NCBI RefSeq assembly: GCF_900116605.1
Contig: NZ_FPBC01000005.1
Span: 78,450 to 142,449, forward strand
Length of the DNA stretch: 64,000 nt
Direction of reading: 5' to 3'
Source of the DNA: Pseudomonas marincola
Lineage (GTDB): Bacteria > Pseudomonadota > Gammaproteobacteria > Pseudomonadales > Pseudomonadaceae
The notes under the pieces were generated by a model. It ran no database searches. It had not been told where the DNA came from and was given only the letters and a program-made list of their open reading frames with translations. Below, in pieces: positions 35,404 to 45,659 of the stretch (positions are counted from its first letter, which is position 1; every line of letters begins with the position of its first letter). Made by a program: the position numbers and the translations under genes.

Positions 35404-36786
35404 TCAGATGACGCGCGAATAACGTTGCGTGTTGGTCGAATGCAGGTAGTGGTCAAAGACCATGCACACCGAGCGCACCAATAGTCGCCCAGCCGGCAAG
35501 ACTTCGATGGCTTTATCGTCAAAGCGGATCAGGCCGTCTTCATGCATGTCGTGCAGTGCTGGCAGGCAATCGCTGAAGTAGTCGAGTACGTTGATGCCGA
35601 AGCGTTGCTCGATGTCGGCAAATTGCAGCTCGAAGTGACAAATGATCTGTTGGATAACCGCCTGGCGAATATGATCATCGTCGCTGCTGGTGAGCCCGCG
35701 TTTGGTCGCGAGCTGGCCCAGAGCGAGACTTTGCTGATACTCGTTGAGGTCGCTGTTGTTCTGGCTGTAAAGCGTGCCGATCTGGCTGATGGCTGAAACG
35801 CCGAGGCCGATCAGGTCGCAATGGCCGTGCGTGGTATAGCCCTGAAAGTTGCGGTGCAGGCTGCCATCTTCCTGCGCGATCGCCAGCTCATCATCCGGCA
35901 GGGCGAAATGGTCCATGCCGATGTAGCGGTAGCCGGCGGCTAGCAGCTGTTCGATGCTGCCCTGCAACATGGCCAGCTTGGTGGCGGGCGAGGGCAGATC
36001 CTGAGTGTTGATGCGCCGTTGCGGTTTGAACCGTTCCGGCAGGTGCGCGTAGTTGAACAGCGACAGGCGATCCGGCTGCAAGGCAATCACCGCGGCCACG
36101 CTTTCGGCAAATCGCTCGGGGGTTTGCAGCGGCAGGCCGTAAATCAGGTCGATATTGACTGAGCGAAACTGCAGGGTGTGCGCTGCGTCGATGATTGCCT
36201 CGGTTTCTTCGAGGCTCTGCATCCGGTTGATAGCGCGCTGCACCTGCGGGTCGAGATCCTGTACGCCAAGGCTGACCCGGTTGAAGCCCAGCTCGCGAAG
36301 CAAGCCCATGGTCGCCCAGTCTGCCTCACGTGGGTCGATCTCGATGCTGTAGTCGCCGCTGTCATCATCGAGCAGGTTGAAGTATTTGCCGATCATTGCC
36401 ATCAGCTCGCGCAGTTGGCTGTGGCTGAGAAAGGTCGGTGTGCCGCCACCGAAATGCAGTTGCTCGATCACCTGATCTGGATGCAAATGCCGGCTGATGA
36501 TCGCCATTTCCTGTTCAAGGGCCACCAGATAGGCCGCCGCACGGCTGCGGTCTTTGGTGATGACCTTGTTGCAGGCGCAGTAGTAGCAAATGTTGGCGCA
36601 GAACGGAATGTGCACATACAGCGACAGTGCGCGGCTATGTTTGGCGCTCTCACGCGCAGCCGCGAGCACGTTAAGCGGGCCTACCGAGTCGTTGAATTGC
36701 ACGGCTGTCGGGTAGGAGGTGTAACGTGGACCAGCCTGATCGTAGCGCTGGATCAAGGCTGTATCCCACTGGATGCTGTCGAGCAT
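35404..36786 (-). CDS. hemN: Oxygen-independent coproporphyrinogen III dehydrogenase
   Basis: 460 residues from ATG 36786; a GTG at 36798 also opens the frame. Radical-SAM cysteines Cys63, Cys67, Cys70 in PFCANICYYC, followed by the extra Cys72 typical of HemN; then FGGGTPTFLS (SAM binding) and the HemN C-terminal domain. It makes protoporphyrinogen IX precursor without oxygen. An Anr-type promoter with correct spacing lies upstream. It is followed by 195 bp and anr on the same strand. Confidence 0.95.
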   Translation of the reverse strand: MLDSIQWDTALIQRYDQAGPRYTSYPTAVQFNDSVGPLNVLAAARESAKHSRALSLYVHIPFCANICYYCACNKVITKDRSRAAAYLVALEQEMAIISRHLHPDQVIEQLHFGGGTPTFLSHSQLRELMAMIGKYFNLLDDDSGDYSIEIDPREADWATMGLLRELGFNRVSLGVQDLDPQVQRAINRMQSLEETEAIIDAAHTLQFRSVNIDLIYGLPLQTPERFAESVAAVIALQPDRLSLFNYAHLPERFKPQRRINTQDLPSPATKLAMLQGSIEQLLAAGYRYIGMDHFALPDDELAIAQEDGSLHRNFQGYTTHGHCDLIGLGVSAISQIGTLYSQNNSDLNEYQQSLALGQLATKRGLTSSDDDHIRQAVIQQIICHFELQFADIEQRFGINVLDYFSDCLPALHDMHEDGLIRFDDKAIEVLPAGRLLVRSVCMVFDHYLHSTNTQRYSRVI

Positions 36787-36821
36787 TGGCTGTTCCACGG
36801 TCTGTTAAATCAGTAACAGAC

Positions 36822-36863
36822 AGTCTATTGGCGATACGCCAGCATCTCCTTGACACAGATCAG
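36822..36863 (-). promoter_or_regulatory. Anr-dependent promoter of hemN
   Basis: The Anr/FNR box is CTGATCTGTGTCAA (36850-36863 on the minus strand), two mismatches from TTGAT-N4-ATCAA. TAGACT (36822-36827) is a -10 exactly 22 bases further on, which places the box centre at -41.5, the class II position. Start would be near 36815, about 29 bp before the ATG. hemN of P. aeruginosa is known to be activated by Anr. Confidence 0.7.
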
Positions 36864-36904
36864 TCTGGACGCTTTGAATGACTCAGCTACAACTTTAGGC
36901 TTGC

Positions 36905-37588
36905 TCAGTGACCCATCAGCCAGTGTTGGTGCGGGCCGGGCAGCGTCCACAGGCCAAACAGCATGACCATGATGCCGGCAGCAATACGCACGCCACGGTT
37001 ACGCAGAAAGCCGTTGAGCCTCTCGGCAGCGAGCCCTGTCGCCAGCAGCACCGGTATGGTGCCAAGCCCAAAGGCCAGCATCAGTGCCGCGCTGTCGAGC
37101 GCATTGCCCTGGCTGGCGGCCCACAGCAGGGTGCTGTAGACCAGACCGCACGGCAGCCAGCCCCAGAGTGCACCCAGAATGACGGCGCGAGGCAGGCTGG
37201 TGACCGGCATAAAGCGTTTGGTGAGGGGCTGGATGTAGCGCCACAGCCCGCGTCCCAGCGCTTCAATGCGCGTCAGGCCGCTCCAGATCCCGGCCAGATA
37301 CAAGCCCATGGCAATCAACAGGCAGGCGGCAATCACCCGCAAAATCATGGCGCCAGGGCTGTTGGCGACGGCAAAACCGGCAAGGCCAATGATCAGGCCC
37401 GCGCAGGTATAACTGAAAATGCGCCCGGCGTTGTAGGCGATGAGCAACTGCAAGCGCTTGCCGCGCTGCTCGGGTGGTATTGCCAGGGTCAGGGCGCCCA
37501 TCAGGCCGCCACACATGCCAAGGCAGTGTCCGCCGCCCAACAGGCCAAGAATCAACGCCGACGCCAGCAGTGGAGCCAGCTCAAGCAT
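36905..37588 (-). CDS. Polytopic membrane protein of the SafE/UreH_2 type next to ccoS
   Basis: 227 residues from ATG 37588 (MLELAPLLASALILGLLGG); the frame runs further upstream inside ccoS but that is overlap. Six or so membrane helices, with the signature GGHCLGMCGGLMGAL near 15-29 (Cys-containing, repeated as GWLPCGLVY near 150), which resembles DsbD-like or metal-transport domains. It overlaps ccoS by 8 bp. This gene travels with ccoIS in many proteobacteria and may help copper or thiol delivery to cbb3 oxidase. That role is inferred. Confidence 0.85.
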   Translation of the reverse strand: MLELAPLLASALILGLLGGGHCLGMCGGLMGALTLAIPPEQRGKRLQLLIAYNAGRIFSYTCAGLIIGLAGFAVANSPGAMILRVIAACLLIAMGLYLAGIWSGLTRIEALGRGLWRYIQPLTKRFMPVTSLPRAVILGALWGWLPCGLVYSTLLWAASQGNALDSAALMLAFGLGTIPVLLATGLAAERLNGFLRNRGVRIAAGIMVMLFGLWTLPGPHQHWLMGH

Positions 37589-37808
37589 CGCGCTTGCCCT
37601 CATCATCGGCATCTGGCGCGTCGTCGCTGGAGTGTTGCGCCTCGTCGATGCCGGCTTTGTGCATCGGGTCTTCGTCGTCGAACAGGATGCTGTGGGCAGG
37701 GCCGTCGAGGTCATCGTACTGGCCGCTGTCTACCGCCCAGAAAAACACCCAGATGGCCAGTGCAACAAGGGCCAGCGCCACGGGGATTAGGATATACAGT
37801 GCAGGCAT
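37581..37808 (-). CDS. ccoS: cbb3-type oxidase assembly protein CcoS
   Basis: 75 residues: one N-terminal helix (ALYILIPVALALVALAIWVFFWA in part), then the conserved SGQYDDLDGPAHSILFDDE and an acidic tail. CcoS is needed to insert copper and heme in CcoN. It follows ccoI by 28 bp. The acidic, Asp-rich C-terminus (DDAPDADDEGK) is longer than in the shortest homologues. Confidence 0.93.
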   Translation of the reverse strand: MPALYILIPVALALVALAIWVFFWAVDSGQYDDLDGPAHSILFDDEDPMHKAGIDEAQHSSDDAPDADDEGKRDA

Positions 37809-37836
37809 GCTGATTCCTGATTAAGTCGGTTTAGCC

Positions 37837-40236
37837 TCATGCGCGGGTGAGGCGCAGGGCATTGAGTACGACCAGCAGCGAGCTCAGGGACATGCCCAGC
37901 GCTGCCCATAATGGGGTGATCAGGCCAAGTGCCGCAAACGGCAGAATCGAGCTGTTGTAGAGACCGGCCCAGACCAGGTTCTCGATAATGATACGCCGGG
38001 TGCGGCGAGCCAGCTTGAATGCTTGCACCAGGCTGCTCAAACGATTGGACAGGAGCACGGCGTCTGCACTGGTTTTGGCCAGATCGGTTGCGCTGCCCAT
38101 CGCCACGCTGATGTCTGCACCCGCCAGCACTGGCACGTCATTCACTCCATCACCGAGCATCAGCACGCGCTTGCCCTGATCATGCAGCTGTTGCAGTTGC
38201 GCGAGTTTATCCGCCGGCGACATGCCGCCCTGATAGGTGTCGATTTTAAGGGTTTGGGCAATTTCGCCAACCATCGGCGAGGTATCACCCGAGAGCAACA
38301 TGACCTGCCAGCCGCGCTGTTGGCAAGCGGCAACCAGCTCCGGCGCATCTTCGCGCAGTCGGTCGTTGAGGACAAACCAGGCCAGCGGACCTTGCTCATC
38401 GCCCAAAAGCAGCCATTGGCCGTTAGTACCGGGGATTGCCGGGCAGGGTTGCTGGCTTAGCTGACAGACATAGGCGGCTTGCCCGATGCGCAGCAGGCGG
38501 CCATTGACCCGACCCTGCAGGCCATGACCCGGTGTGCTCTCGACTTCCTCGGCAGCAATCGTGGCGCGGCCAAAAGCTTTTGCGATCGGGTGCTCGGAGC
38601 GGTTCTCCAGCGCGGCGGCAAGCATCAGGCATTCGTCGCTGCTCAGGTCTGCCAGCGGGCGGATCTCACTGAGAGTCAGCTTGCCTTCGGTGAGGGTGCC
38701 AGTCTTGTCAAAAATGACCGTGTCTATCTGGTTCAGGCCTTCGAGAACATGCCCGCGGGTTAACAGTAGGCCCAGGCCATGCAACGTGCCGGTGGCGGCT
38801 GTAAGCGCTGTCGGCGTTGCCAGCGCCAGTGCGCAGGGACAGGTGGCGACCAGCAGCGCGAGAACGACCCAGAAGGCGCGAGACGGGTCGATTTCCAGCC
38901 AGATGATGCCGACCACCGCGGCTGCAATCAGTACGAAAAGCAGAAACCATTGCGAGACTTTATCGGCAAGCTCGGCCAGGCGTGGCTTGTCGGTTTGCGC
39001 GCGTTCCAGCAGTCGCACAATGGCCGAGAGGCGGGTGGCATCGCCCAGCGCTTCAACCTCAACGGTGAGCGGGCCTTCGACGTTCAATGTGCCGGCGGTG
39101 ACGCTGTCGCCCACCGCGCGTGCTTGCGGCAGATACTCGCCGGTGAGGACAGACTCGTCGACGCTGGACTGACCGCTGACGATGCGCCCGTCTGCAGGTA
39201 ATAACGCGCCAGGCGGCACTTGCACGCGATCACCGCACTTGAGTTCCTTGAGCAGGATGCGCACGGTCTGGCCATCGGGCTCCAGGCGCAAACATGAGGC
39301 TGGCAGCAGGTTCACCAACTGCGCCGTTGCCGCAGCGGTGCGTTCCCGGGCACGGCGCTCAAGGTAACGCCCGGCAAGCAGGAACAGCGCGAACATGCCC
39401 ACGGCATCGAAGTAGAGTTCGCCAGTGCCGGTGACGGTCGACCAGATGCCCGCGATGTAAGCACCGCCAATCGCCAGTGACACCGAGATGTCCATGCTCA
39501 GGTGACGGGTGCGGATATCACGCAGCGCGCCACGGAAGAACTGACCGCAGCAGTAGAAAACAATGGGCGTGGTCATAAACAAACTGACCCAGCGCAGAAT
39601 CTTGTCCAGCTCAGGCGTCAGGTCAATGTTGAACTCGGGCCATGTCGCCATAGCAGCCATCATGACCTGCATCCACAGCAACCCGGCTACACCGAGTTCG
39701 CGCATTGCCCGACGATTTTCCTTGGCCAGTTGCTGCGCGGCGCTGTCGGCTTGCCACGGGTGGCCGGCATAACCAATGCTTCGCAGTTCTTTGAGGATGT
39801 CGCTGAGCGGCAATTGGCTATCCGCCCAGCGGACCTGTAAGCGATGGTTCGACAGGTTAAGGCCGGCTGAAGCAACGCCAGGCATGCTGCGCAGGTGCTT
39901 TTCGATCAGCCAGCCACAGGCGGCGCAGCTGATGCCTTCGATCAGCAGGCAGGTTTCGCTGAGTTCACCCTGATGCTCAACGAACGGCTGCTGGATTTCT
40001 TCGCGGTCGTAGAGCGCCAGTTCATCGGGCAGTAATTGCGGAAGATTATCCGGGTTGGCTGCGGTTTCGGTGCGGTGCTTGTAATAGTGTTCAAGCCCGC
40101 CAGCCACGATAGCTTCGGCCACAGCCTGGCAGCCAGGGCAGCACATTTCGCGCTCCTGGCCTAAAACGTTGGCGTGGAAGTGGCCGCCAGTGGGTACCGG
40201 CAGACCGCAGTGATAACAGGGGGTAGGGCTAGCCAT
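37837..40236 (-). CDS. ccoI: Copper-exporting P-type ATPase CcoI (FixI)
   Basis: 799 residues. The N-terminal cysteine-rich part (CYHC at 7-10, CCPGC at 32-36) is the CcoI-specific metal domain; an HMA domain with GISCAACGW (Cys104, Cys107) follows. The ATPase core has CPC in VATCPCALALATP, the phosphorylated DKTGTLTEGK and GDGVNDVPVLAGAD. It moves copper to the periplasm for cbb3 oxidase assembly, not for resistance. Order ccoG-ccoH-ccoI-ccoS on the same strand. Confidence 0.96.
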   Translation of the reverse strand: MASPTPCYHCGLPVPTGGHFHANVLGQEREMCCPGCQAVAEAIVAGGLEHYYKHRTETAANPDNLPQLLPDELALYDREEIQQPFVEHQGELSETCLLIEGISCAACGWLIEKHLRSMPGVASAGLNLSNHRLQVRWADSQLPLSDILKELRSIGYAGHPWQADSAAQQLAKENRRAMRELGVAGLLWMQVMMAAMATWPEFNIDLTPELDKILRWVSLFMTTPIVFYCCGQFFRGALRDIRTRHLSMDISVSLAIGGAYIAGIWSTVTGTGELYFDAVGMFALFLLAGRYLERRARERTAAATAQLVNLLPASCLRLEPDGQTVRILLKELKCGDRVQVPPGALLPADGRIVSGQSSVDESVLTGEYLPQARAVGDSVTAGTLNVEGPLTVEVEALGDATRLSAIVRLLERAQTDKPRLAELADKVSQWFLLFVLIAAAVVGIIWLEIDPSRAFWVVLALLVATCPCALALATPTALTAATGTLHGLGLLLTRGHVLEGLNQIDTVIFDKTGTLTEGKLTLSEIRPLADLSSDECLMLAAALENRSEHPIAKAFGRATIAAEEVESTPGHGLQGRVNGRLLRIGQAAYVCQLSQQPCPAIPGTNGQWLLLGDEQGPLAWFVLNDRLREDAPELVAACQQRGWQVMLLSGDTSPMVGEIAQTLKIDTYQGGMSPADKLAQLQQLHDQGKRVLMLGDGVNDVPVLAGADISVAMGSATDLAKTSADAVLLSNRLSSLVQAFKLARRTRRIIIENLVWAGLYNSSILPFAALGLITPLWAALGMSLSSLLVVLNALRLTRA

Positions 40237-40339
40237 GGATCAAAGATCTTGTGCCGTGTGCGTGTGGCCTGGGGCGGGAGTGCCGGCAGGCCAGCTTGGC
40301 AGAAAGGCGCGGTAGCCGCGCCGCAAAAGTAAGTCGGAT

Positions 40340-40846
40340 TTACTTGGCATCGCCAAGACGAATAACGCTGCCGGATGCGAGCACTTCTTCGTCAAACAAA
40401 CGCCAGTCCTTGCCACCTTCCTGACCGATCAGCTCAACAAAACGGCGACCCTCTACTGCGTCTTCCATTTGGCCGGTGTAGTGGCCGTCACCAACCTTCT
40501 GCATGGTGATGCGCCGGTCACGCTCCGGTTGGGTAGGGGAGATCACGTTGAGTTTGAGCGTTGCAGGGCCACTGAAACCGGAAAGCTGCATGTCTGCAAC
40601 ACCGGTCTCGTTGTTGAAGGTCACCTTGGCATTGATCTTAAGTTGCTTGGCCAGGTTCTCGCGATCCAGCGACTGGTTAATGCCTTTGCCTACTTCGTAG
40701 TAGTCATCGGAGATCAGACCTGGTGGGTTGAGCGTGGCAAAAATCAGCATCGAACTGCCTTGGACAACAGACAAGCCAAGCAAGCCAATGATGAACCACG
40801 GCCAGAATTGCTTGTACCAAGGCGAGACTACAGGTTGTTCGGTCAT
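40340..40846 (-). CDS. ccoH: cbb3 oxidase assembly protein CcoH (FixH)
   Basis: 168 residues: one transmembrane helix near 15-37 (WFIIGLLGLSVVQGSSMLIF), then a periplasmic beta-rich FixH domain. The conserved SDDYYEVGKGINQSLDRE follows the helix. CcoH stabilises CcoN and CcoP during assembly. It is 19 bp downstream of ccoG and 103 bp upstream of ccoI. Confidence 0.94.
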   Translation of the reverse strand: MTEQPVVSPWYKQFWPWFIIGLLGLSVVQGSSMLIFATLNPPGLISDDYYEVGKGINQSLDRENLAKQLKINAKVTFNNETGVADMQLSGFSGPATLKLNVISPTQPERDRRITMQKVGDGHYTGQMEDAVEGRRFVELIGQEGGKDWRLFDEEVLASGSVIRLGDAK

Positions 40847-40865
40847 TCTATGTTTTGCCTAAATG

Positions 40866-42278
40866 TTAGCGGATGCTTGGGCCATTGAAACGGCTGTCAG
40901 CGTCAGAGTTTATGCTCGGATCATCCATGGATTTGACGTGGAACATGATCTTGTTCGCGCTTGATGGCAGCTTCTCAGGCGGGATGGACAACTCCACCGG
41001 CACCGAAAGCACTTCACCCGCAGCGGCTTTGATCTCAGTGTTGCCCTCAAACTCAAGGCCTTCAATGCCGTCGGCACTGATCACCACGGTCATGTCGTGC
41101 TGGGCTTTGTTCATGATCTTCAGGGTGTAGACGTTTTCGATGTGGCCATCCTGATTTTCACGGTACATGACCCGATCCTTGATCACGTCGAGACCGACCA
41201 GCGAGCGCGAGCTCACGGCCCAGACAAATACACTCATCATGGCGATCAGCGCGATAGCATACCCAATCAGGCGTGGGCGAATAAGGTGTGTTTTGTGTCC
41301 GGTCAGGTTGTGTTCAGTGGTGTAACTGATCAGACCTTTGGGGTAATCCATCTTCTCCATGATGCTGTCACACGCGTCAATACAGGCCGCGCAGCCAATA
41401 CACTCAAGTTGCAGGCCATCACGAATGTCGATGCCGGTCGGACATACCTGTACACACATTTTGCAGTCGATGCAGTCGCCCAGACCCTGGGCTTTGTAAT
41501 CGGCATCCTTTTTACGCGGTCCGCGAGCTTCACCACGGCGCGGATCGTAAGACACGATCAGGGTGTCGGCGTCGAACATTACGCTCTGGAAGCGTGCGTA
41601 GGGGCACATGTAAATGCACACCTGCTCGCGCAGCCAGCCCGCGTTGCCGTAAGTCGCGAGGGTCAGGAAACCAACCCAGAACAATGCCCAGCCGCTGGCA
41701 CTCAGGGTGAAGAGGTCCGGGATAAGCTCGCGGATCGGGCTGAAGTAGCCAACAAAGGTGATGGCGGTAGCCAGTGAAACGCCAATCCAGATGCCGTGCT
41801 TGGCAAGCTTGCGCATGAACTTGTTGGCGCTCATGGGCGCTTTGTCGAGCTTCATGCGTTGGTTGCGATCACCTTCAGTGACTTTTTCGCCCCACATGAA
41901 TACCCAGGTAAATACGCTCTGGGGGCAGGTGTACCCGCACCAGACGCGACCGGCAAACACCGTAATAAAAAATAAACCGAAGGCGCAGATGATCAGCAGC
42001 GCTGATAGCAGGACGAAGTCCTGAGGCCAGAAGGTTGAGCCAAAAATATAAAATTTGCGTTCTGGCAGGTTCCACCAGACAGCTTGGCGGCCGTCGTAAT
42101 TGAGCCAGACGGTGCCGAAATAGAGAAGAAAGAGAAGGGCGCCACCCATTCTGCGCAGATTGCGGAAAACGCCAGAGAAGGCACGGGTGTAGATTTTTTC
42201 AGAACTTGCGTAAAGGTCAGTTGACTGGCCTTTGGGGATGTTCGGGGTAACGTTTTTTACCGGTATCTGTTGGCTCAT
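40866..42278 (-). CDS. ccoG: cbb3 oxidase accessory ferredoxin-like protein CcoG (FixG/RdxA)
   Basis: 470 residues from ATG 42278 (MSQQIPVKNVTP); the longer frame to 42338 has no support. Four to five membrane helices with the NapH-type VWCGYTCPQSVFTW, then two [4Fe-4S] motifs (CIDCKMCVQVCP and CIGCAACIDACD), and a C-terminal immunoglobulin-like periplasmic part. CcoG reduces copper(II) for oxidase assembly. It is followed by ccoH after 19 bp and preceded by a hairpin behind ccoP. Confidence 0.95.
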   Translation of the reverse strand: MSQQIPVKNVTPNIPKGQSTDLYASSEKIYTRAFSGVFRNLRRMGGALLFLLYFGTVWLNYDGRQAVWWNLPERKFYIFGSTFWPQDFVLLSALLIICAFGLFFITVFAGRVWCGYTCPQSVFTWVFMWGEKVTEGDRNQRMKLDKAPMSANKFMRKLAKHGIWIGVSLATAITFVGYFSPIRELIPDLFTLSASGWALFWVGFLTLATYGNAGWLREQVCIYMCPYARFQSVMFDADTLIVSYDPRRGEARGPRKKDADYKAQGLGDCIDCKMCVQVCPTGIDIRDGLQLECIGCAACIDACDSIMEKMDYPKGLISYTTEHNLTGHKTHLIRPRLIGYAIALIAMMSVFVWAVSSRSLVGLDVIKDRVMYRENQDGHIENVYTLKIMNKAQHDMTVVISADGIEGLEFEGNTEIKAAAGEVLSVPVELSIPPEKLPSSANKIMFHVKSMDDPSINSDADSRFNGPSIR

Positions 42279-42372
42279 CAGTTTGTACCACAGCGGTTGG
42301 ATTGGGTGCTTTGGCTGATACGTGCCAGCCAAAGTCATTTCTCTATACCGCTATGTTACGCCTGAGGTTGCA

Positions 42373-42405
42373 AATCAGGGTGCGACTGTGAGTCGCGCCC
42401 TGATT
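42373..42405. terminator. strong hairpin between ccoP and ccoG
   Basis: AATCAGGG-T-GCGACT pairs with AGTCGC-G-CCCTGATT around GTG: 14 paired bases with one mismatch. It lies 13 bp after the ccoP stop and has no long T-run, so it may end most ccoNOQP transcripts or protect their 3' end while letting some readthrough into ccoG. A similar GTGCGAC palindrome is at 45935. Confidence 0.6.
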
Positions 42406-42418
42406 GGCGGAGAGCTAG

Positions 42419-43417
42419 TTACTCCGCAGTCTTGTGCGACAGGCTGTACACGTAAGCGGCCAGCAGGTGGACTTTATCGTTGCCCAGGAAGGCTTCCTGA
42501 GCTGGCATACGGCCATGACGGCCATAACGAATAGTCTGCTGTAGCTGAGCGTAGCTGGTGCCGTAGATAAATGCTGCAGGGTTGGTCAGGTTCGGTGCAC
42601 CCATTGCATGGGTACCCTTGCCGTCAGCCCCGTGGCAAGCGAAGCAGGTGGTGCTGAAAACTTTCTGGCCTGCAGCAATATCCGCTTCAGTGCCTTCCGG
42701 CAGCTTGCGACCCGCCAGTTCGGTGAGGACGTAAGCAGCTACGTTCTTGACGCCGTCTTCGCCGATGATCGGACCGTGAGCTGGCATAGCGCCTTCACGA
42801 CCGGCAAGAATGGTCTTCTTGATTTCAGTTTCCGGATCACCGCCCCAGCGCCATTCGTTGTCCGTCAGGTTAGGGAAGCCATAAGCGCCCTTGGCATCAG
42901 AACCGTGGCAAACCGAGCAGTTCGAAGCAAACAGGCGGCCGCCCATTTTCAATGCTTGCTCGTCCTTGGCCACTTCCACGATTGGCATAGCAGCGTACTT
43001 GGCGTAGATCGGGCCATATTTGGCGTCGGCCTTGGCCATTTCCTTTTCCCACTCGTGAACGCCAGTCCAGCCACCATTACGCTCTTTGCCATTGGCAATG
43101 TCGACGTTGGTTGCAAAAGGCGTTTTGGCCTCGTTGTCCAGGTAGTCATAACCTGGCAGCAGGCCTTTCCAGTTACCCAGACCCGGGTAAAGGACGAGGT
43201 AGCCGAGTGCGAAAATGATGGTGCCTACGAACAACATGAACCACCACTTTGGCAGCGGGTTGTCATATTCCTCGATGCCGTCGAAGGAGTGGCCAACAGT
43301 TTCGTTGGTCACTTCATCGTTAGGCTGGCTTTTACGGGTACCAAAAATAAGCCACGTCAGCGCGAAAATCGTGCCGAGTGAAAGAATTGTTACGTACCAA
43401 CTCCAGAAAGTGGTCAT
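42419..43417 (-). CDS. ccoP: cbb3-type cytochrome c oxidase subunit III, diheme
   Basis: 332 residues. N-terminal helices at about 5-25 and 58-78, then two cytochrome c domains with Cys167-Cys170-His171 (CSVCH) and Cys258-Cys261-His262 (CFACH). It feeds electrons from soluble cytochromes to CcoO. It overlaps ccoQ by 4 bp (ATGA). The length is normal for pseudomonad CcoP. Confidence 0.96.
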   Translation of the reverse strand: MTTFWSWYVTILSLGTIFALTWLIFGTRKSQPNDEVTNETVGHSFDGIEEYDNPLPKWWFMLFVGTIIFALGYLVLYPGLGNWKGLLPGYDYLDNEAKTPFATNVDIANGKERNGGWTGVHEWEKEMAKADAKYGPIYAKYAAMPIVEVAKDEQALKMGGRLFASNCSVCHGSDAKGAYGFPNLTDNEWRWGGDPETEIKKTILAGREGAMPAHGPIIGEDGVKNVAAYVLTELAGRKLPEGTEADIAAGQKVFSTTCFACHGADGKGTHAMGAPNLTNPAAFIYGTSYAQLQQTIRYGRHGRMPAQEAFLGNDKVHLLAAYVYSLSHKTAE

Positions 43418-43602
43418 TGGTTATTGCTCCTGGAAGATTGCTCGTCGCGCTCGCTGGTTTTTTTGGGTTCGTCGGCAAAAGGCAGATTGGCAGCGTCGTC
43501 AAACTCCGATTTGCGCTTGCTGCTGAATGCCCACAGCAGCAAGCCGATGAAGGCAACGAATACCAGTGCTGTACCTATACCGCGAATAGTCCCGATTTCC
43601 AT
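43414..43602 (-). CDS. ccoQ: cbb3-type oxidase subunit CcoQ
   Basis: 62 residues, starting [20 protein letters not shown], a single membrane helix, then a basic and acidic tail ([19 protein letters not shown]). CcoQ stabilises the complex. It lies 6 bp after ccoO and overlaps ccoP by 4 bp. Confidence 0.94.
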   Translation of the reverse strand: MEIGTIRGIGTALVFVAFIGLLLWAFSSKRKSEFDDAANLPFADEPKKTSERDEQSSRSNNQ

Positions 43603-43608
43603 CGTGCG

Positions 43609-44217
43609 TTACCGTTTGCTCGTGATAGAGGTGCCAAGAACCTGCAGGTACGCAACGATCGCGTCCATTTCGGTTTTGCCTTTAACTGCTTCGCGTGCGC
43701 CAGCGATGTCTTCATCGGTGTATGGCACGCCAAAGCCGCGCATAACTTCCATCTTCCTCGCGGTGTCCTTACCGTCCAGTTTCTTCTCAACCAGGAACGG
43801 GAATGCCGGCATGATCGACTCAGGCACCACGTTGCGTGGGTTGTACAGGTGAGCACGCTGCCACTCGTCCGAGTAGCGGCCGCCTACGCGGGCCAGATCC
43901 GGGCCAGTACGCTTGGAGCCCCACAGGAATGGGTGATCCCAAACGCTTTCACCGGCTACGGAGTAGTGTCCGTAGCGCTCGGTTTCAGCACGGAACGGGC
44001 GGATCATCTGCGAGTGGCAGCCGACACAACCGTTGGCGATGTAAACGTCACGGCCTTCCAACTCAAGCGCGGTGTAAGGCTTGAGGCCCTCAACCGGATC
44101 GTTGGTCACATCCTGGAAAAACAGCGGGACGATCTGAGTCAGGCCACCGATGCTGACGCAAAGCACCATCAGCAACGCCATCAGGCCAATATTCTTCTCG
44201 ATGATTTCGTGTTTCAT
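43609..44217 (-). CDS. ccoO: cbb3-type cytochrome c oxidase subunit II, monoheme
   Basis: 202 residues, one N-terminal helix (about 10-34), then cytochrome c with Cys64-Cys67-His68 ([12 protein letters not shown]) and Met ligand near the C-terminal half. Its ATG overlaps the ccoN stop by one base (TGATG), so the two are made together. Confidence 0.96.
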   Translation of the reverse strand: MKHEIIEKNIGLMALLMVLCVSIGGLTQIVPLFFQDVTNDPVEGLKPYTALELEGRDVYIANGCVGCHSQMIRPFRAETERYGHYSVAGESVWDHPFLWGSKRTGPDLARVGGRYSDEWQRAHLYNPRNVVPESIMPAFPFLVEKKLDGKDTARKMEVMRGFGVPYTDEDIAGAREAVKGKTEMDAIVAYLQVLGTSITSKR

Positions 44218-45659
44218 CAGTGAGCTACTCCAACGGGAATCTGTGCAGCTGCATCGTATTCAGAAGCTTTGGCGGCACGTACTGTGCGGTAGGTGTTGTA
44301 AGCCATCAGCAGCATGCCGAGGACGAAGAATGCACCACCGAGTGCACGCACAACGTAGCCAGGGTGGCTGGCTTCGAGGGCTTCAACGAACGAGTAGGTC
44401 AGCGTGCCGTCTTCGTTCACTGCACGCCACATCAGGCCCTGAGTGATGCCGTTAACCCACATCGAAGCGATGTACAGAACGGTACCGATAGTAGCCAGCC
44501 AGAAGTGAGTGTTGATCAGTGTGACGCTGTGCATCTGCTCGCGACCAAACACCTTCGGAATCAGGTGATAGAGCGAACCAATGGAGATCATCGCAACCCA
44601 GCCAAGAGCACCGGCGTGTACGTGGCCGATAGTCCAGTCAGTGTAGTGAGACAGGGCGTTGACGGTCTTGATGGCCATCATCGGGCCTTCGAAGGTCGAC
44701 ATGCCGTAGAACGCCAGCGATACCACCAGGAAGCGCAGGATAGGGTCGGTGCGCAGCTTATGCCATGCGCCAGACAGGCTCATCATGCCGTTGATCATGC
44801 CGCCCCAGCTTGGAGCCAGCAGAATGATCGACATGGCCATACCGAGCGACTGAGCCCAGTCCGGCAGAGCGGTGTAGTGCAGGTGGTGAGGACCAGCCCA
44901 GATGTACAGGGTGATCAGTGCCCAGAAGTGCACGATAGACAGACGATACGAGTAGATCGGACGCTCTGCCTGCTTCGGTACGAAGTAGTACATCATGCCG
45001 AGGAAGCCGGTGGTCAGGAAGAAACCTACGGCGTTGTGACCGTACCACCACTGGATCATCGCATCGGTTGCACCGGAGTACATCGAGTACGACTTGAACA
45101 GGGTGACTGGCATTTCGGCACTGTTGACGATGTGCAGCATGGCCGTAACCAGAATGAAGCCACCGAAGAACCAGTTACCGACATAAATGTGCTTGGTTTG
45201 ACGCTTGACGATGGTGCCGAAGAACAGCACTGCGTAACAAACCCAGACTACGCCGAGCAGAATGTCGATCGGCCATTCCAGTTCTGCGTACTCTTTCGAG
45301 CTGGTCATACCCAAAGGCAGGGTGATGACGGCCAGGACGATGACAAGCTGCCAGCCCCAGAAAACGAATGATGCCAGAGAGTCAGAAATCAGACGCGCCT
45401 GACTGGTGCGCTGCACCACATAGAGTGAGGTTGCCATCAGCGCGCATCCGCCGAAAGCGAAGATCACTGCGTTGGTGTGCAGTGGACGTAAACGACCGAA
45501 AGTCGTCCATTCCAAGCCAAAGTTGAGTTCAGGCCACACAAGTTGTGAAGCGATGAAAACGCCTAGGCCCATGCCTATGACCCCCCAAATTACCGTCATG
45601 ACGGCGAATTGGCGGACCACCTTGTAGTTATAAGCAGTCGGACTGATTGCTGTGCTCAT
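44217..45659 (-). CDS. ccoN: cbb3-type cytochrome c oxidase catalytic subunit I
   Basis: 480 residues from ATG 45659 ([18 protein letters not shown]); the upstream frame to 45746 is not conserved. Twelve helices, with the heme/CuB ligands in [28 protein letters not shown] (with the cbb3 His/Tyr region), [15 protein letters not shown] and [15 protein letters not shown]. It is the proton-pumping, high-oxygen-affinity terminal oxidase. Many pseudomonads have two tandem ccoNOQP sets at this locus; only one is present here. Confidence 0.97.
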   Translation of the reverse strand: MSTAISPTAYNYKVVRQFAVMTVIWGVIGMGLGVFIASQLVWPELNFGLEWTTFGRLRPLHTNAVIFAFGGCALMATSLYVVQRTSQARLISDSLASFVFWGWQLVIVLAVITLPLGMTSSKEYAELEWPIDILLGVVWVCYAVLFFGTIVKRQTKHIYVGNWFFGGFILVTAMLHIVNSAEMPVTLFKSYSMYSGATDAMIQWWYGHNAVGFFLTTGFLGMMYYFVPKQAERPIYSYRLSIVHFWALITLYIWAGPHHLHYTALPDWAQSLGMAMSIILLAPSWGGMINGMMSLSGAWHKLRTDPILRFLVVSLAFYGMSTFEGPMMAIKTVNALSHYTDWTIGHVHAGALGWVAMISIGSLYHLIPKVFGREQMHSVTLINTHFWLATIGTVLYIASMWVNGITQGLMWRAVNEDGTLTYSFVEALEASHPGYVVRALGGAFFVLGMLLMAYNTYRTVRAAKASEYDAAAQIPVGVAH

